Source: Acidobacterium sp. (lineage in GTDB: Bacteria; Acidobacteriota; Terriglobia; Terriglobales; Acidobacteriaceae). From it: a stretch of DNA of 57,678 nt. Under the pieces are notes generated by a model. That model was not told the DNA's origin and ran no database searches. It saw only the letters and a list, made by a program, of their open reading frames with translations. Where the stretch lies: assembly GCA_027315385.1 (NCBI GenBank), contig DAHUYD010000039.1, positions 1 through 57,678 of the forward strand, written 5' to 3'. Below are positions 36,860-45,284 of the stretch, piece after piece (the first letter of the stretch is position 1; each line of letters opens with the position of its first letter). A program made the translations under genes and the position numbers.

Positions 36860-36871
36860 TTTCGGGTACCT

Positions 36872-36907
36872 CACCCTTGTGGCTCGGCTGTATGAGCAAC
36901 AAGGGTG
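36872..36907 (+). terminator. Hairpin after rplI
   Basis: CACCCTTGT (36872-36880) pairs perfectly with ACAAGGGTG (36899-36907); an inner GCTC/GAGC extends the stem and leaves an 8-nt loop. It is 12 bp past the rplI stop. There is no T run, so it may be a factor-assisted terminator or an mRNA 3' stabiliser. Confidence 0.5.
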
Positions 36908-37062
36908 GGTGAGCTTTGGTCCCTACAAATAATCCCCTGTTGCCCGTCGTTAACAACTGTGCAGTGGACGTGTGTCATTCTGGGCGAGCTTTGCCCATAT
37001 CCCCGAGCGGCGGACAGGCCTGGGATCAGCCGGGTGATCGTCGCGGCGCGGGGAGCAAACCG

Positions 37063-38085
37063 GTGTTCGAATTGAAAGTCTTCCGGCTAACTTCAACGGC
37101 CCCACCGCGCCTGCGTTCGTGGTGCGTTCTGGCGATCTTCGTCTCGGCTCTCTGTGCCTGCGCACAACAGCCCACGGCGCCGGGCGCCAAGCCGATCCGC
37201 GACTTCACCAAAAAATGGGTTGACACCACCAGCGGCCCATTCTTTACCGGGACCGCCGACGTGGAACCGGCAGGATCGTTCTACATTGAGCCTTACTACC
37301 TGAACTACCGGTCGGCCTCCGGCAACAGCATCACCCTGCCCTGGAAGTTCGCTTACGGCATGGGCCACCGTACAGAGCTGGACCTCTATGCCCCTTTCGA
37401 ATACACATCCTCAGGCGGCAACGTCACGCCAGCGTTCGAATACGGCGACACCCTCGTCCAGAGCAAATTCCAGATGGCGAAGGAAAAGGACCGCTATCAC
37501 CTGTTCGCAATGCCATCCCTGGGCGTGTCTCTGGATGTGAATATCCCCACGGGGCACCTGCAGAGCTCAAAGCCGAACCTGGCGGGCGGAACGCAGACGA
37601 CGAATAACACGTGGAACGAGCAATTCAACATCCTCGCCCGCAAGCAGTTCAAGCCTTTTCAGCTCTACATCGAGGGCACGGAGATCGTCGAAAACCCTGT
37701 CGACGTCGTTGGTCCCTACCAGTTCAACAACGGCATCGCCACCATTCCCGCCGGCGTGCGGGAGCACATGGTGGACGGGAACCTGCTGGCGGCTACGGCA
37801 GCGCTGGAGCATGTTCTGAATGCGAAGCACGGTCTGGGCTACCTGATCGAACTGAACGGTCAGCATCAGTCCAGCCACAGCCTTATCTGGGGACACGCGA
37901 CCGCGCCGGCCTTCTCCTACCTGTGGGCCAGCCCGGAGCTGGAAGCGACGTGGCCGGCAAAGGGAAGGTTCCCCGTAACGTGGGGCGCCGGTGCAACCTT
38001 CACCGCCTTCCGCTCCGATTACCCCGTGCAGTTGATTCCCATGTTCACGGTGACGCTGAACGGCGATCTCCACGGAGGGCGCTGA
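37063..38085 (+). CDS. Probable outer-membrane beta-barrel protein
   Basis: A 340-aa exported protein. The signal region V-L-A-I-F-V-S-A-L-C-A-C-A-Q-Q could be cut by signal peptidase I (A-C-A|Q) or read as a weak lipobox (L-C-A-C). The mature part has many amphipathic strands with aromatic ends (S-F-Y-I-E-P-Y-Y-L-N-Y, H-R-T-E-L-D-L-Y-A-P-F), like transporter-type barrels of the phenol-degradation MetA family. No function can be assigned. The GTG at 37063, preceded by GGGGAG, is preferred to the upstream TTG at 36916, which would add about 50 non-signal residues. Confidence 0.6.
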   Translation: MFELKVFRLTSTAPPRLRSWCVLAIFVSALCACAQQPTAPGAKPIRDFTKKWVDTTSGPFFTGTADVEPAGSFYIEPYYLNYRSASGNSITLPWKFAYGMGHRTELDLYAPFEYTSSGGNVTPAFEYGDTLVQSKFQMAKEKDRYHLFAMPSLGVSLDVNIPTGHLQSSKPNLAGGTQTTNNTWNEQFNILARKQFKPFQLYIEGTEIVENPVDVVGPYQFNNGIATIPAGVREHMVDGNLLAATAALEHVLNAKHGLGYLIELNGQHQSSHSLIWGHATAPAFSYLWASPELEATWPAKGRFPVTWGAGATFTAFRSDYPVQLIPMFTVTLNGDLHGGR

Positions 38086-38307
38086 GCAGTCGTTCGACGG
38101 AAAGGGCCGTGCGGAATGCCCCGGCACATCCAGTGATCATCGCAGGGCGCAGGAGCGTCAACTGCGCAGTGCCGGCCACCAGAGCCTGGTATTAACCTGC
38201 ACGCGCAGCTCCGCGTGGCGAGCGAAAAAGCGATATCCTCCGTCTTTAGGGCAGACGTGCAAGATTCCCCGCGCCGGACTTCGCTGCCCGGCTGGAGGTT
38301 TGCCAGG

Positions 38308-38901
38308 ATGAGTTGCCTGGAAGGTCAGCTCGCCGGCTGGTCAGCGCCTGCTCCGATTCTGAGAGCTTTGGACAAGAACCAGACCGACGCCGCCCTCACC
38401 ATCACCGCCCTGGTCGCCGAGTATTCGACGGCGCTCTATCGCGTGGCCTTCTCCGTCACGCGCAACGCCGCCGAAGCCGAGGATGCCGTGCAGGAGGCCT
38501 TCCTGCGCGTGCTCAGGCACCAGGAACGGCTCGGCGAGATTCGCGATTATCGCGTGTGGCTGGTGCGCATTGTCTGGAACATCGTTCTGGACCGCAAGCG
38601 GCGCGCCAAAACACGCCCCGAAAACGAAGACCTTTCCGATCATGCCCGCGTTCTGCCCTCCTCCGATCCACGCGCCGACCAGGCGGCGATTTCAAATCAG
38701 GAACGGGGGCGGATCATGGCGCTCATCGACCGCCTGCCTCACCGCGAGCGCGAGGCCCTGCTGCTGTCCGCTGTCGAGGATCTCACCACGGCGGAGATTG
38801 CCGCGGTCCTCGGCACCACCGAATCTTCGATCCGCTCGCGCATTTTTCGCGCCCGCCGCGAGCTTTCCGTCCTGTTGGAACAGGAAGGCATTGCCCGATG
38901 A
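38308..38901 (+). CDS. ECF-family RNA polymerase sigma factor
   Basis: A 197-aa sigma-70 family protein with only regions 2 and 4. Region 2 includes Y-R-V-A-F-S-V-T-R-N-A-A-E-A-E-D-A-V-Q-E-A-F-L. Region 4 has L-P-H-R-E-R-E-A-L-L-L and the helix-turn-helix L-T-T-A-E-I-A-A-V-L-G-T-T-E-S-S-I-R-S-R. The ATG at 38308 was chosen because GGAGG lies 12 bases upstream; a GTG at 38215 would add 31 residues. It overlaps the next gene by 4 bp (ATGA), the usual sigma/anti-sigma coupling. Confidence 0.9.
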   Translation: MSCLEGQLAGWSAPAPILRALDKNQTDAALTITALVAEYSTALYRVAFSVTRNAAEAEDAVQEAFLRVLRHQERLGEIRDYRVWLVRIVWNIVLDRKRRAKTRPENEDLSDHARVLPSSDPRADQAAISNQERGRIMALIDRLPHREREALLLSAVEDLTTAEIAAVLGTTESSIRSRIFRARRELSVLLEQEGIAR

Positions 38902-39383
38902 CGTTCGACCCCCAATCCGACAAGTGGCGGCAGCGCGTGGACGACGCTCTGCGCAGCGCCGGCTCGGCCATTCCGCCTGACGGCCTTGAAGGCCGCATTC
39001 TCACGCGCCTCGCGGCCGCCCGCATCGCCGGTGCTCAGGGTTCCCGGCTCGCGCCCTGGCCGCGCTATGCCAGGCCCGCGCTCGGCTTTGCCGCCGCCGG
39101 CCTGCTCTGCGGCATCGTTGTCGTAGGCTCCGTAGAACACGCTCGGGAAGGCCGCCATGGCCGCGCGCCCGCGCCACCCATGCTCGTGGCGCCCGGACAG
39201 GGAATGGGCGCCGCCTCCGCCGTCCATGTGGCCGCTCCAGCCTCGGCTCCGCTGGCCGCCGGACCGAACGACCATGGCCGCTCGACCCACAAACTCAGCC
39301 ACGCCCGCGCTCACATCGCGCCAAACGCGCGGAAGGCACACGGTGTCGCGGTTCCGCCGCCGGCCACCAGCCCGCGGCAGTGA
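38898..39383 (+). CDS. Probable anti-sigma factor (single-pass membrane protein)
   Basis: A 161-aa protein translationally coupled to the sigma gene. It has an N-terminal cytoplasmic stretch of about 55 residues, one hydrophobic helix (A-L-G-F-A-A-A-G-L-L-C-G-I-V-V-V-G-S-V, about 60-80), and a Pro/Ala/His-rich periplasmic tail. No zinc-binding HxxxCxxC motif is present. The role as anti-sigma factor is inferred from coupling, size and topology. The long tail lacks recognisable sensor domains. Confidence 0.6.
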   Translation: MTFDPQSDKWRQRVDDALRSAGSAIPPDGLEGRILTRLAAARIAGAQGSRLAPWPRYARPALGFAAAGLLCGIVVVGSVEHAREGRHGRAPAPPMLVAPGQGMGAASAVHVAAPASAPLAAGPNDHGRSTHKLSHARAHIAPNARKAHGVAVPPPATSPRQ

Positions 39384-39469
39384 ACCAGCGAGCCAATAGC
39401 CCGCCGTCAGCTGGTAACGAGGAGAGCGACGGCCGCTCGACGGCTGCCGCGCGGTAGTACTCTTTTTCT

Positions 39470-40645
39470 GTGCGAACCATCCTCACCGCTGCCCGCCTGC
39501 TTACTCCCGTGCGGGTTGTCGAGCGCCCTGTCGTTGTGGTGGACGACGGCGCCATTGCCTCGCTGGCGACCGCTGCCGGCTCGGAGCTTCCGGCCGGCCG
39601 CCACGTCGACTTCCCCGACTGCACGCTGATTCCGGCGCTCTTCGACGTGCATATCCACGGCAGCGGCGGACACGATGCGATGGAAGCGACGGATTCCGCG
39701 CTGAATCACATCGGGAAGTTCCTGGCTCATCGCGGCGTGGGCGCATACTTTGCCACGACGGTCACCGCTCCGCTGGATACGCTGCTGCGCTCGCTCTCCG
39801 GGCTGGCGAAGCTGCTGCAGGCGCCGCCTGAAGGGGCGCGCCCGGTCGGGATTCACCTCGAAGGGCCGTTTCTCTCGCCGCACAAGCGCGGCGCGCATGC
39901 TAAGAACCAGCTGCTGACGCCCTCCGTCGCCCTGCTGGAACGATTCTGGCAGGCGTCTGAAGGCCAGATTCGCCTGATGACCATCGCCCCCGAGCTGCCC
40001 GGTGCGGAGGAGACGATCGCGCATGCGACCGCGCTTGGCGTACGGGTCAGCCTGGGACACAGCAATGCGCAGAACGATGCCGCTCGCCGCGGAGTAGCCG
40101 CCGGAGCAGCCAGCGCCACGCATACCTTCAACGCGATGCGCGCGTTTGACCATCGCGATCCGGGCTTGCTGGCCGAAGTGCTGACTAATGACGGGCTGTT
40201 CGCTGAAATTATTTGCGACGGGCTGCATGTCGATCCTGCCGCGGTGCGGCTTTTCCGGCGCGCCAAGGGGCCGGAGCGTGCGCTGCTCGTGACTGACGCG
40301 ATGGCCGGAACCGGCATGCCCGATGGCAATTATCGGCTGGGCGATCTGGAGGTGCGGGTGAAGAACGGTCGCTGCGTGGTCGGCGAAGATACGCTCGCCG
40401 GCAGTACGCTGACGCTGGATCGAGCCGTGCGCAATTATTCCGAGTTCACCGGCGCGCCCCTCGCCGAAGCTGTTGGGTTGGCCACGCGCAATCCCGCGCG
40501 CATGACGGGGCTGGACGGGGAAATCGGAACACTGGAGCCGGGACGCTCGGCCGATATCGCCGTCCTGTCGCCAAAGCACGAAGTGCTGGAGACGTTTCTG
40601 CGCGGGCGGCCTTGTGTGAGCGGCGCGATCACGTTCAACGGCTGA
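39470..40645 (+). CDS. nagA: N-acetylglucosamine-6-phosphate deacetylase NagA
   Basis: A 391-aa amidohydrolase releasing acetate from GlcNAc-6-P in peptidoglycan/chitin sugar recycling. The metal and catalytic residues are visible: H61-x-H63 in D-V-H-I-H-G, E131 in H-L-E-G-P-F, H197 in L-G-H-S-N-A, H218 in A-T-H-T-F-N-A-M, and the catalytic D276 in V-T-D-A-M-A-G-T-G. Length fits the family. The start is GTG. nagB or a GlcNAc transporter is not adjacent. It converges with the phosphodiesterase-like gene, leaving only 5 bp between stop codons. Confidence 0.94.
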   Translation: MRTILTAARLLTPVRVVERPVVVVDDGAIASLATAAGSELPAGRHVDFPDCTLIPALFDVHIHGSGGHDAMEATDSALNHIGKFLAHRGVGAYFATTVTAPLDTLLRSLSGLAKLLQAPPEGARPVGIHLEGPFLSPHKRGAHAKNQLLTPSVALLERFWQASEGQIRLMTIAPELPGAEETIAHATALGVRVSLGHSNAQNDAARRGVAAGAASATHTFNAMRAFDHRDPGLLAEVLTNDGLFAEIICDGLHVDPAAVRLFRRAKGPERALLVTDAMAGTGMPDGNYRLGDLEVRVKNGRCVVGEDTLAGSTLTLDRAVRNYSEFTGAPLAEAVGLATRNPARMTGLDGEIGTLEPGRSADIAVLSPKHEVLETFLRGRPCVSGAITFNG

Positions 40646-40650
40646 TTCTC

Positions 40651-41913
40651 TTACTGCGGGGATGCCGGCATAAGGATCCCACTCAAAATGTCCGCATTGC
40701 CATCGGTTCGCGGAGATTTCAGGCCGAGAATTTCGGCGATCAGCGGATAGACGTTCACGCTCTCGAAAGGAAGCAGCGTGATGCCGCGCCGAAAGTCGGG
40801 GCCTGCGGCGTAGAAGATGCCGCGCATCTCCGGCATTATGAACGGATCGAAGCCCGCTTGCCCTTTCTCAGGCTGCGATTCAGCCCCGGCGGCGGCACGG
40901 ATCGCGTAAGGACCCCGCGCAATGATCACCGGATCGCCGGCGCGCGGATTGCTGCTGAAGTGCAGCTCCGCCGGCAAATTCGTGCGGCGATAGACCATGA
41001 AGCGCGCATCGGCGGCTTTCAGCTTCTGGTACACCTCGTTCGCCGCGGCTTCCGACGGCGCGTACAGCAGCGAACCGAGGGTCGTGAAGCTGCCGAGCGG
41101 CACGTAAGAGTCCAGGTCGGCCCAGCCGCCTTCGACGGCGGCCATGCCGTGATCCGAGACGACGATCAGATCGATGCGCAGATGCAGCGCATCGAGGTCG
41201 TCGCCCAGCGTACCGATCAGAGAGTCAACATGCCGGACGGCTGCGGCAGTCTGTGGGGAGCCGGGGCCGTACTTGCGGGCAGCCTGATCGACCTTGGGAA
41301 ACGATACTGCGATAAAGCGGGGACGCCGGGACTCCGGAAGTCGCAGGAGCTCCCGGATCTGATCGACGCGCTGCGCATCCGAAAGCTTGCTGCCCTCCCG
41401 GGGTAGAGAATACGCCGGCCCCTCGCCGGCGATCTTTGCCTGGCATCCCGGCCAGGACAGGCAGGCGCTGCGGATCCCCTGCCGCTCGGCCAGCGACCAC
41501 AGCGGATCTCCGCCGTACCATGAGCCGTCCGCGGAGGTTTTTGGATCGGCGGCGCGATAGATCTCCTTGCGCGCGGGGTCGTAGAACGCATCGGCCACAA
41601 TTCCGTGGTGCTCGGGATACAGACCGGTCACGATGGAGTAGAGATCGGGGACGGTTTGCGTTGGGTAGGCCGGGATCATGCCTTCCGGCGCGCCGGCTCC
41701 GTGCGCGGCCAGGGCCAGCAGGTGCGTGGCGCTGTACTTCTTCGCGTAGTCGAAGCGGAAGCCGTCGAGCGAGACCAGAATGACATAAGTTGTGGCGTGC
41801 CCGGCGGCGCTGTTTTGCCGATGCCCGGCCGTTGCCGCTGGGCCTGTCTCCTGCGCAAGCGCACTGGCAGCCAGAAGGATGGACACAACAGGCAAAACAC
41901 GCAAGCCTTGCAT
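40651..41913 (-). CDS. Secreted NPP-type phosphodiesterase/alkaline phosphatase family protein, zinc-1 site degenerate
   Basis: A 420-aa protein with a signal peptide (1-20, ending S-A-L-A). It belongs to the nucleotide pyrophosphatase/phosphodiesterase branch: D50 in S-L-D-G-F-R, nucleophile T87 in Y-P-T-Q-T-V-P-D, the block S-I-V-T-G-L-Y-P-E-H-H-G-I, and D254-H255 in V-S-D-H-G-M. These preserve the zinc-2 site. In the D-x-x-G-H-x-x-G-P motif the sequence is V-D-Q-A-A-R-K-Y-G-P, so the expected histidine is R213. In the late G-x-H-G motif it is G-Q-A-G-F, so the second zinc-1 histidine is A353. It may be inactive or use one metal. A strong AGGGGG precedes the ATG. It lies 50 bp after the M3 peptidase gene, same strand. 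Confidence 0.82.
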   Translation of the reverse strand: MQGLRVLPVVSILLAASALAQETGPAATAGHRQNSAAGHATTYVILVSLDGFRFDYAKKYSATHLLALAAHGAGAPEGMIPAYPTQTVPDLYSIVTGLYPEHHGIVADAFYDPARKEIYRAADPKTSADGSWYGGDPLWSLAERQGIRSACLSWPGCQAKIAGEGPAYSLPREGSKLSDAQRVDQIRELLRLPESRRPRFIAVSFPKVDQAARKYGPGSPQTAAAVRHVDSLIGTLGDDLDALHLRIDLIVVSDHGMAAVEGGWADLDSYVPLGSFTTLGSLLYAPSEAAANEVYQKLKAADARFMVYRRTNLPAELHFSSNPRAGDPVIIARGPYAIRAAAGAESQPEKGQAGFDPFIMPEMRGIFYAAGPDFRRGITLLPFESVNVYPLIAEILGLKSPRTDGNADILSGILMPASPQ

Positions 41914-41963
41914 TGGCAGTCGTCCCCCTGCACCATCAACGCTATACCCCTGAACGCTGCTTT

Positions 41964-44000
41964 CTATGCGTAGACAGAACTCACGGGCTGGAATTCCTCG
42001 CCTACCCAGGCTGTGAATGCGTCGCTGGACTGGCTGCGCCCGAGGAACGCGTGCACGATTTCGCGGCCCGGCATCGATCCCCCCGGTTCCAGAACCGCGC
42101 GCCGGTAATGCATCGCCACTGGCGAATCAAGCAGCGCCTCGCGCGGAAACTGGCTGAAGAAATCGAGCGCGATCACTTTGTCGTAGAGGTAGGTGTAATA
42201 GTTCGACGAGTAACCGATGAGGTGTGTGAAGCTCGCGTACATGCGGTTGCCGTCGGTCCATTCGTAGGGGAGGAAGCGCGCGTAGAGGTTGCGCAACAGA
42301 TCGTCAGGATCGAGCGTCGAGACATCCACGGCGTGCGTCTTGAGCGAGTACGTCGTGTAGAAAAGCTGGGTGCGGACCCAATCGGCGCGGCCGAAGGCTC
42401 CCGCGCGATTCATCTTCAGCACCAGCTCAGCCGGGATCGGCTCATTCGTCTCGTAGTGAAGCGCGAAGGCTGCCAACAGCCGCGGATCGCGAAAAAATTC
42501 CTCGAGCATCTGGGATGGCACCTCGACGAAATCCCCCTCGGTCGAGATTCCGCTGATACCCGCCCACTCCTGGCGTCCGCCCAGCAGCGCGTGCATCAGA
42601 TGCCCGAATTCATGGAAGAACGTCACGACATCGGAGTACTGCATCAGGCCGGGATTGCCTTCTTTGGGTTCGGGAAAATTGCAGATGAGCGCAGCCTCCG
42701 GCAACTGGCGGCCGCGTATGCCGGGCACGAGCGGGTGCGCGGAGAACCACTTGTCCTTGCCTTCGCGCGGATGCATATCCAGGTAGAAGCGCCCCGTGAG
42801 TTCCGTCCCGTCCCAGACTTCCCACGCGCTCACAGAAGCGTTCCAGACGTCCGGCTTATCGATGCGGCGGAATTTGACCTGAAAAAGCTTCTCCGCGGTT
42901 TCCAGCACGCCGGCTTCCACACGCGCGTAGGGAAAATACGGCCGCACAGACTGGGAATCGAATGCGAACGCCGAACGCCTGTACTGCTCCATCCAATAGC
43001 CGCGGCTGGCATTGTCAATTTGCTTCAGCTGCGGCTCGATGGACTGGGCGAACGCAAGCAGCATGGCATATTCCTTCTCCGCCCCTCCCCGGGTCGCCTG
43101 GTCCAGATCGTCGAGGAACGCCTGCATGTTGGCTGCCGACTCCATCATCTGATCCGCTGTTGCCAGGTCGGCCCAGTGCCCGAAACCCAGAATCGCCGCC
43201 AGCTCCTGCCGCACTTTCAGCAGATCGAGGAGAACCTGGCGATTCGCTGGATACGCCCGCGTCTGGTACGCCAGAAACATGCGGCGCCGCAGATCGCCGG
43301 AGCGCGCGAACGTCATCACCGGCACATAGTCGGGAAAATCGGTCGTCAGGACGATTCTGCCGTTTTCGTCCGCGGGGTGCGCGGCCAGAAAATCCGGCGG
43401 CAGGCCGTCCAGTTCCGCCGCGTCCAGCACCTCCACCTGCTTGCCACCCTCCTGCACATTGCGCGCGAAGGTCAGGCTCAGCAGCGTAGCCTGGTCCTGC
43501 AACTCCCTGATCCGCGCGCGGGTTGCGTCATCCTTGTCGACGCCCGCCAGCCTGTACTGGAGCAGCGTGCGATCGAGATAATGCCGCGCCGGGCCGTCCG
43601 TGGCGCAGCCTTCGATTTGCGCCAGAGCCTGGTACACATCGCGATTCAGCGAAAGCTCCACTCCGGCCTGGGCGATCTTCTGCAGCAGATCCTCGGACGC
43701 GTCGCGCACTTCCTTCGCTTCGCACACGCTGTGCAGCAAGCCGGTTTCCGAGCCCGCCACGGCCAGCTCCGCGATGGCGTCGTCATAGGCGCGGAAGGTG
43801 TTTTCGAGCGTACGCGGAGCAGGCGCGGCATCCAGCCGGTCCAGCGCCTCGCGATGGCGCGCCAGGCGCGCCTCTACCCAGCTTGTCAGGGTCTGAGCAT
43901 CGACGGAGCCCGCGCCGGCCGGATTCCAGGAAGGATTCAAAGAAGCGGAGCCGCGCCCTGGCGCCTCCTTCAGGGATTGCTCGGATGCCGAAGAACTCAT
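41964..44000 (-). CDS. M3-family zinc oligopeptidase
   Basis: A 678-aa thimet-oligopeptidase/oligopeptidase A-type enzyme that degrades short peptides. The zinc site H-E-F-G-H-L-M-H starts at H463, and the third ligand glutamate is in the following E-V-P-S-Q-M-L-E-E-F helix. The substrate-binding segments G-I-S-G and H-L-I-G-Y-S-S-N-Y-Y-T-Y-L-Y are present. Length is typical of family M3A. No signal peptide is present, so it is cytoplasmic. It sits between the GT2 gene (76-bp gap) and the phosphodiesterase-like gene and may share their transcript. Confidence 0.93.
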   Translation of the reverse strand: MSSSASEQSLKEAPGRGSASLNPSWNPAGAGSVDAQTLTSWVEARLARHREALDRLDAAPAPRTLENTFRAYDDAIAELAVAGSETGLLHSVCEAKEVRDASEDLLQKIAQAGVELSLNRDVYQALAQIEGCATDGPARHYLDRTLLQYRLAGVDKDDATRARIRELQDQATLLSLTFARNVQEGGKQVEVLDAAELDGLPPDFLAAHPADENGRIVLTTDFPDYVPVMTFARSGDLRRRMFLAYQTRAYPANRQVLLDLLKVRQELAAILGFGHWADLATADQMMESAANMQAFLDDLDQATRGGAEKEYAMLLAFAQSIEPQLKQIDNASRGYWMEQYRRSAFAFDSQSVRPYFPYARVEAGVLETAEKLFQVKFRRIDKPDVWNASVSAWEVWDGTELTGRFYLDMHPREGKDKWFSAHPLVPGIRGRQLPEAALICNFPEPKEGNPGLMQYSDVVTFFHEFGHLMHALLGGRQEWAGISGISTEGDFVEVPSQMLEEFFRDPRLLAAFALHYETNEPIPAELVLKMNRAGAFGRADWVRTQLFYTTYSLKTHAVDVSTLDPDDLLRNLYARFLPYEWTDGNRMYASFTHLIGYSSNYYTYLYDKVIALDFFSQFPREALLDSPVAMHYRRAVLEPGGSMPGREIVHAFLGRSQSSDAFTAWVGEEFQPVSSVYA

Positions 44001-44076
44001 CGATTATGCCTCTTTCCGCAGGGTATCTCAGTTGAGATGAGGCGAGAGCCAGGACGATGACCGGGGGCGGAAAGCT

Positions 44077-44910
44077 TTAATGGTGGACAGCTTCCTGCCG
44101 CTCCTCAAGCACGGCGCGCGCCTGTTCGCGTTCGGCCGGCGACGGGGTGCGTCCCTTTTGCCGGTACAGTCGCAGGAGGAGCAGCAGATAATCGAATGCT
44201 GTGCGGGGACCGGCTTTGCTGGCGCCCGCGTAACGGCGGCCGAAGGTGAACGGGACCTCGACGACGCTGCGAAGATCGGCGCGGGCGAGAATCTCCAGCA
44301 GGATCTTAAAGCCCGCGGCCTGCAATGCGATGCCGTCGATGCACGCACGGCGCACCATGAAAAAACCCGACATCGGATCGCGAGCGCGGATTCCCGAACG
44401 CTGGACGGGCAACGTCATCCAGATCGCTATCCGGGAAATGAGGTGCCGTGACGCTTTCCACCCGCCCAGGCTGCCCCCGCTCGCATAGCGGCTGCCCACC
44501 GCCAGGTCGGCGCCCGCCTGGATCGCCGCCCAAAGGCTGGGCAGAAGTTCCGGGGGGTGCTGGAGGTCGGCATCCATCACGCCCAGATGGGTTGCATCGC
44601 TCTCCGCCCAGCCGCGCAGAACCGCACCCGCCAGGCCCCGTTCGCCATGCCGCACAATCAGGCGGATGCGAGAATCTTCCGCGGCGACGCCCGCGAGGAT
44701 CGCCTCGATGCCGTCTCCGCTGTCATCGTCCACCACGATCACTTCATGCGGGACATTGCACCTGGCCAGGGCGGCGCGCACGCGGACAAGCAGAGGAAGG
44801 ATATTGCCGGCTTCGTGAAGGGTAGGAATGACCAGGGCAAGTTTCGCGGGGCGCGCCGACGCCGATTGCCTGCTGTTCCTCGCTGGAAGACCCGCGTCGA
44901 GCGTTTGCAT
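44077..44910 (-). CDS. Polyprenol-phosphate glycosyltransferase (GT2, DPM1-like)
   Basis: A 277-aa soluble GT-A glycosyltransferase. It contains L-A-L-V-I-P-T-L-H-E-A-G-N (N-terminal nucleotide-binding strand), V-V-D-D-D-S-G-D-G (61-66 acidic), D-A-D-L-Q-H-P-P-E (113-121; metal-binding DxD region), and D-P-M-S-G-F-F-M-V-R-R, all typical of dolichol/polyprenol-phosphate mannose synthases. There are no C-terminal TM helices, unlike the GtrB/DPMS long forms. It would make polyprenyl-P-hexose, the donor for GT-C enzymes, and is divergent from a GT-C-like membrane protein. GGGGAG lies just before the ATG. Confidence 0.88.
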   Translation of the reverse strand: MQTLDAGLPARNSRQSASARPAKLALVIPTLHEAGNILPLLVRVRAALARCNVPHEVIVVDDDSGDGIEAILAGVAAEDSRIRLIVRHGERGLAGAVLRGWAESDATHLGVMDADLQHPPELLPSLWAAIQAGADLAVGSRYASGGSLGGWKASRHLISRIAIWMTLPVQRSGIRARDPMSGFFMVRRACIDGIALQAAGFKILLEILARADLRSVVEVPFTFGRRYAGASKAGPRTAFDYLLLLLRLYRQKGRTPSPAEREQARAVLEERQEAVHH

Positions 44911-45284
44911 GGCTCCCCGGACCGGCGTTTGAAGTTGGCCAGGTTTTTAACCCGCGCCAGGCTCTCGATCGCCGGATGCGCTCTGGTTCTGGCTGGCGGA
45001 AGAATACCATCGGATTGGGCCGGTTGATCGAGATTCTCTGTTGAATGGTCTGGTGCGGAACCGGCGCGGTCAGGGGGGCGGTCCGTGGGGCGATCCGTGG
45101 GGAGAAAGCGGGTAGCCCCCGGACGGTGGGCGCAGGGGCTGCCGGCGCCTTGCGCGTGCTGCGCGTATGCCCAATCCTGTATTCTACAAGGTAGAATCCC
45201 CGGAACTGATCGGCGGGTCCCAGTGCCCCTTGCCATGGTTCTCCTCTGCGTTGGAGTTCCTTTCCGGATCGTTGGAGATGTGGG
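44911..45284. promoter_or_regulatory. Divergent promoter region with a 17-bp palindrome
   Basis: A 374-bp gap between divergent glycosyltransferase genes. It contains ATTCTAC-AAG-GTAGAAT at 45181-45197, a perfect 7-bp-arm inverted repeat about 88 bp before the plus-strand gene. It is the size of a TetR/MarR/LacI-type operator. Also present is a direct repeat of GATCCGTGGGG-like sequence near 45080-45100. No gene is supported in the gap. Confidence 0.45.
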
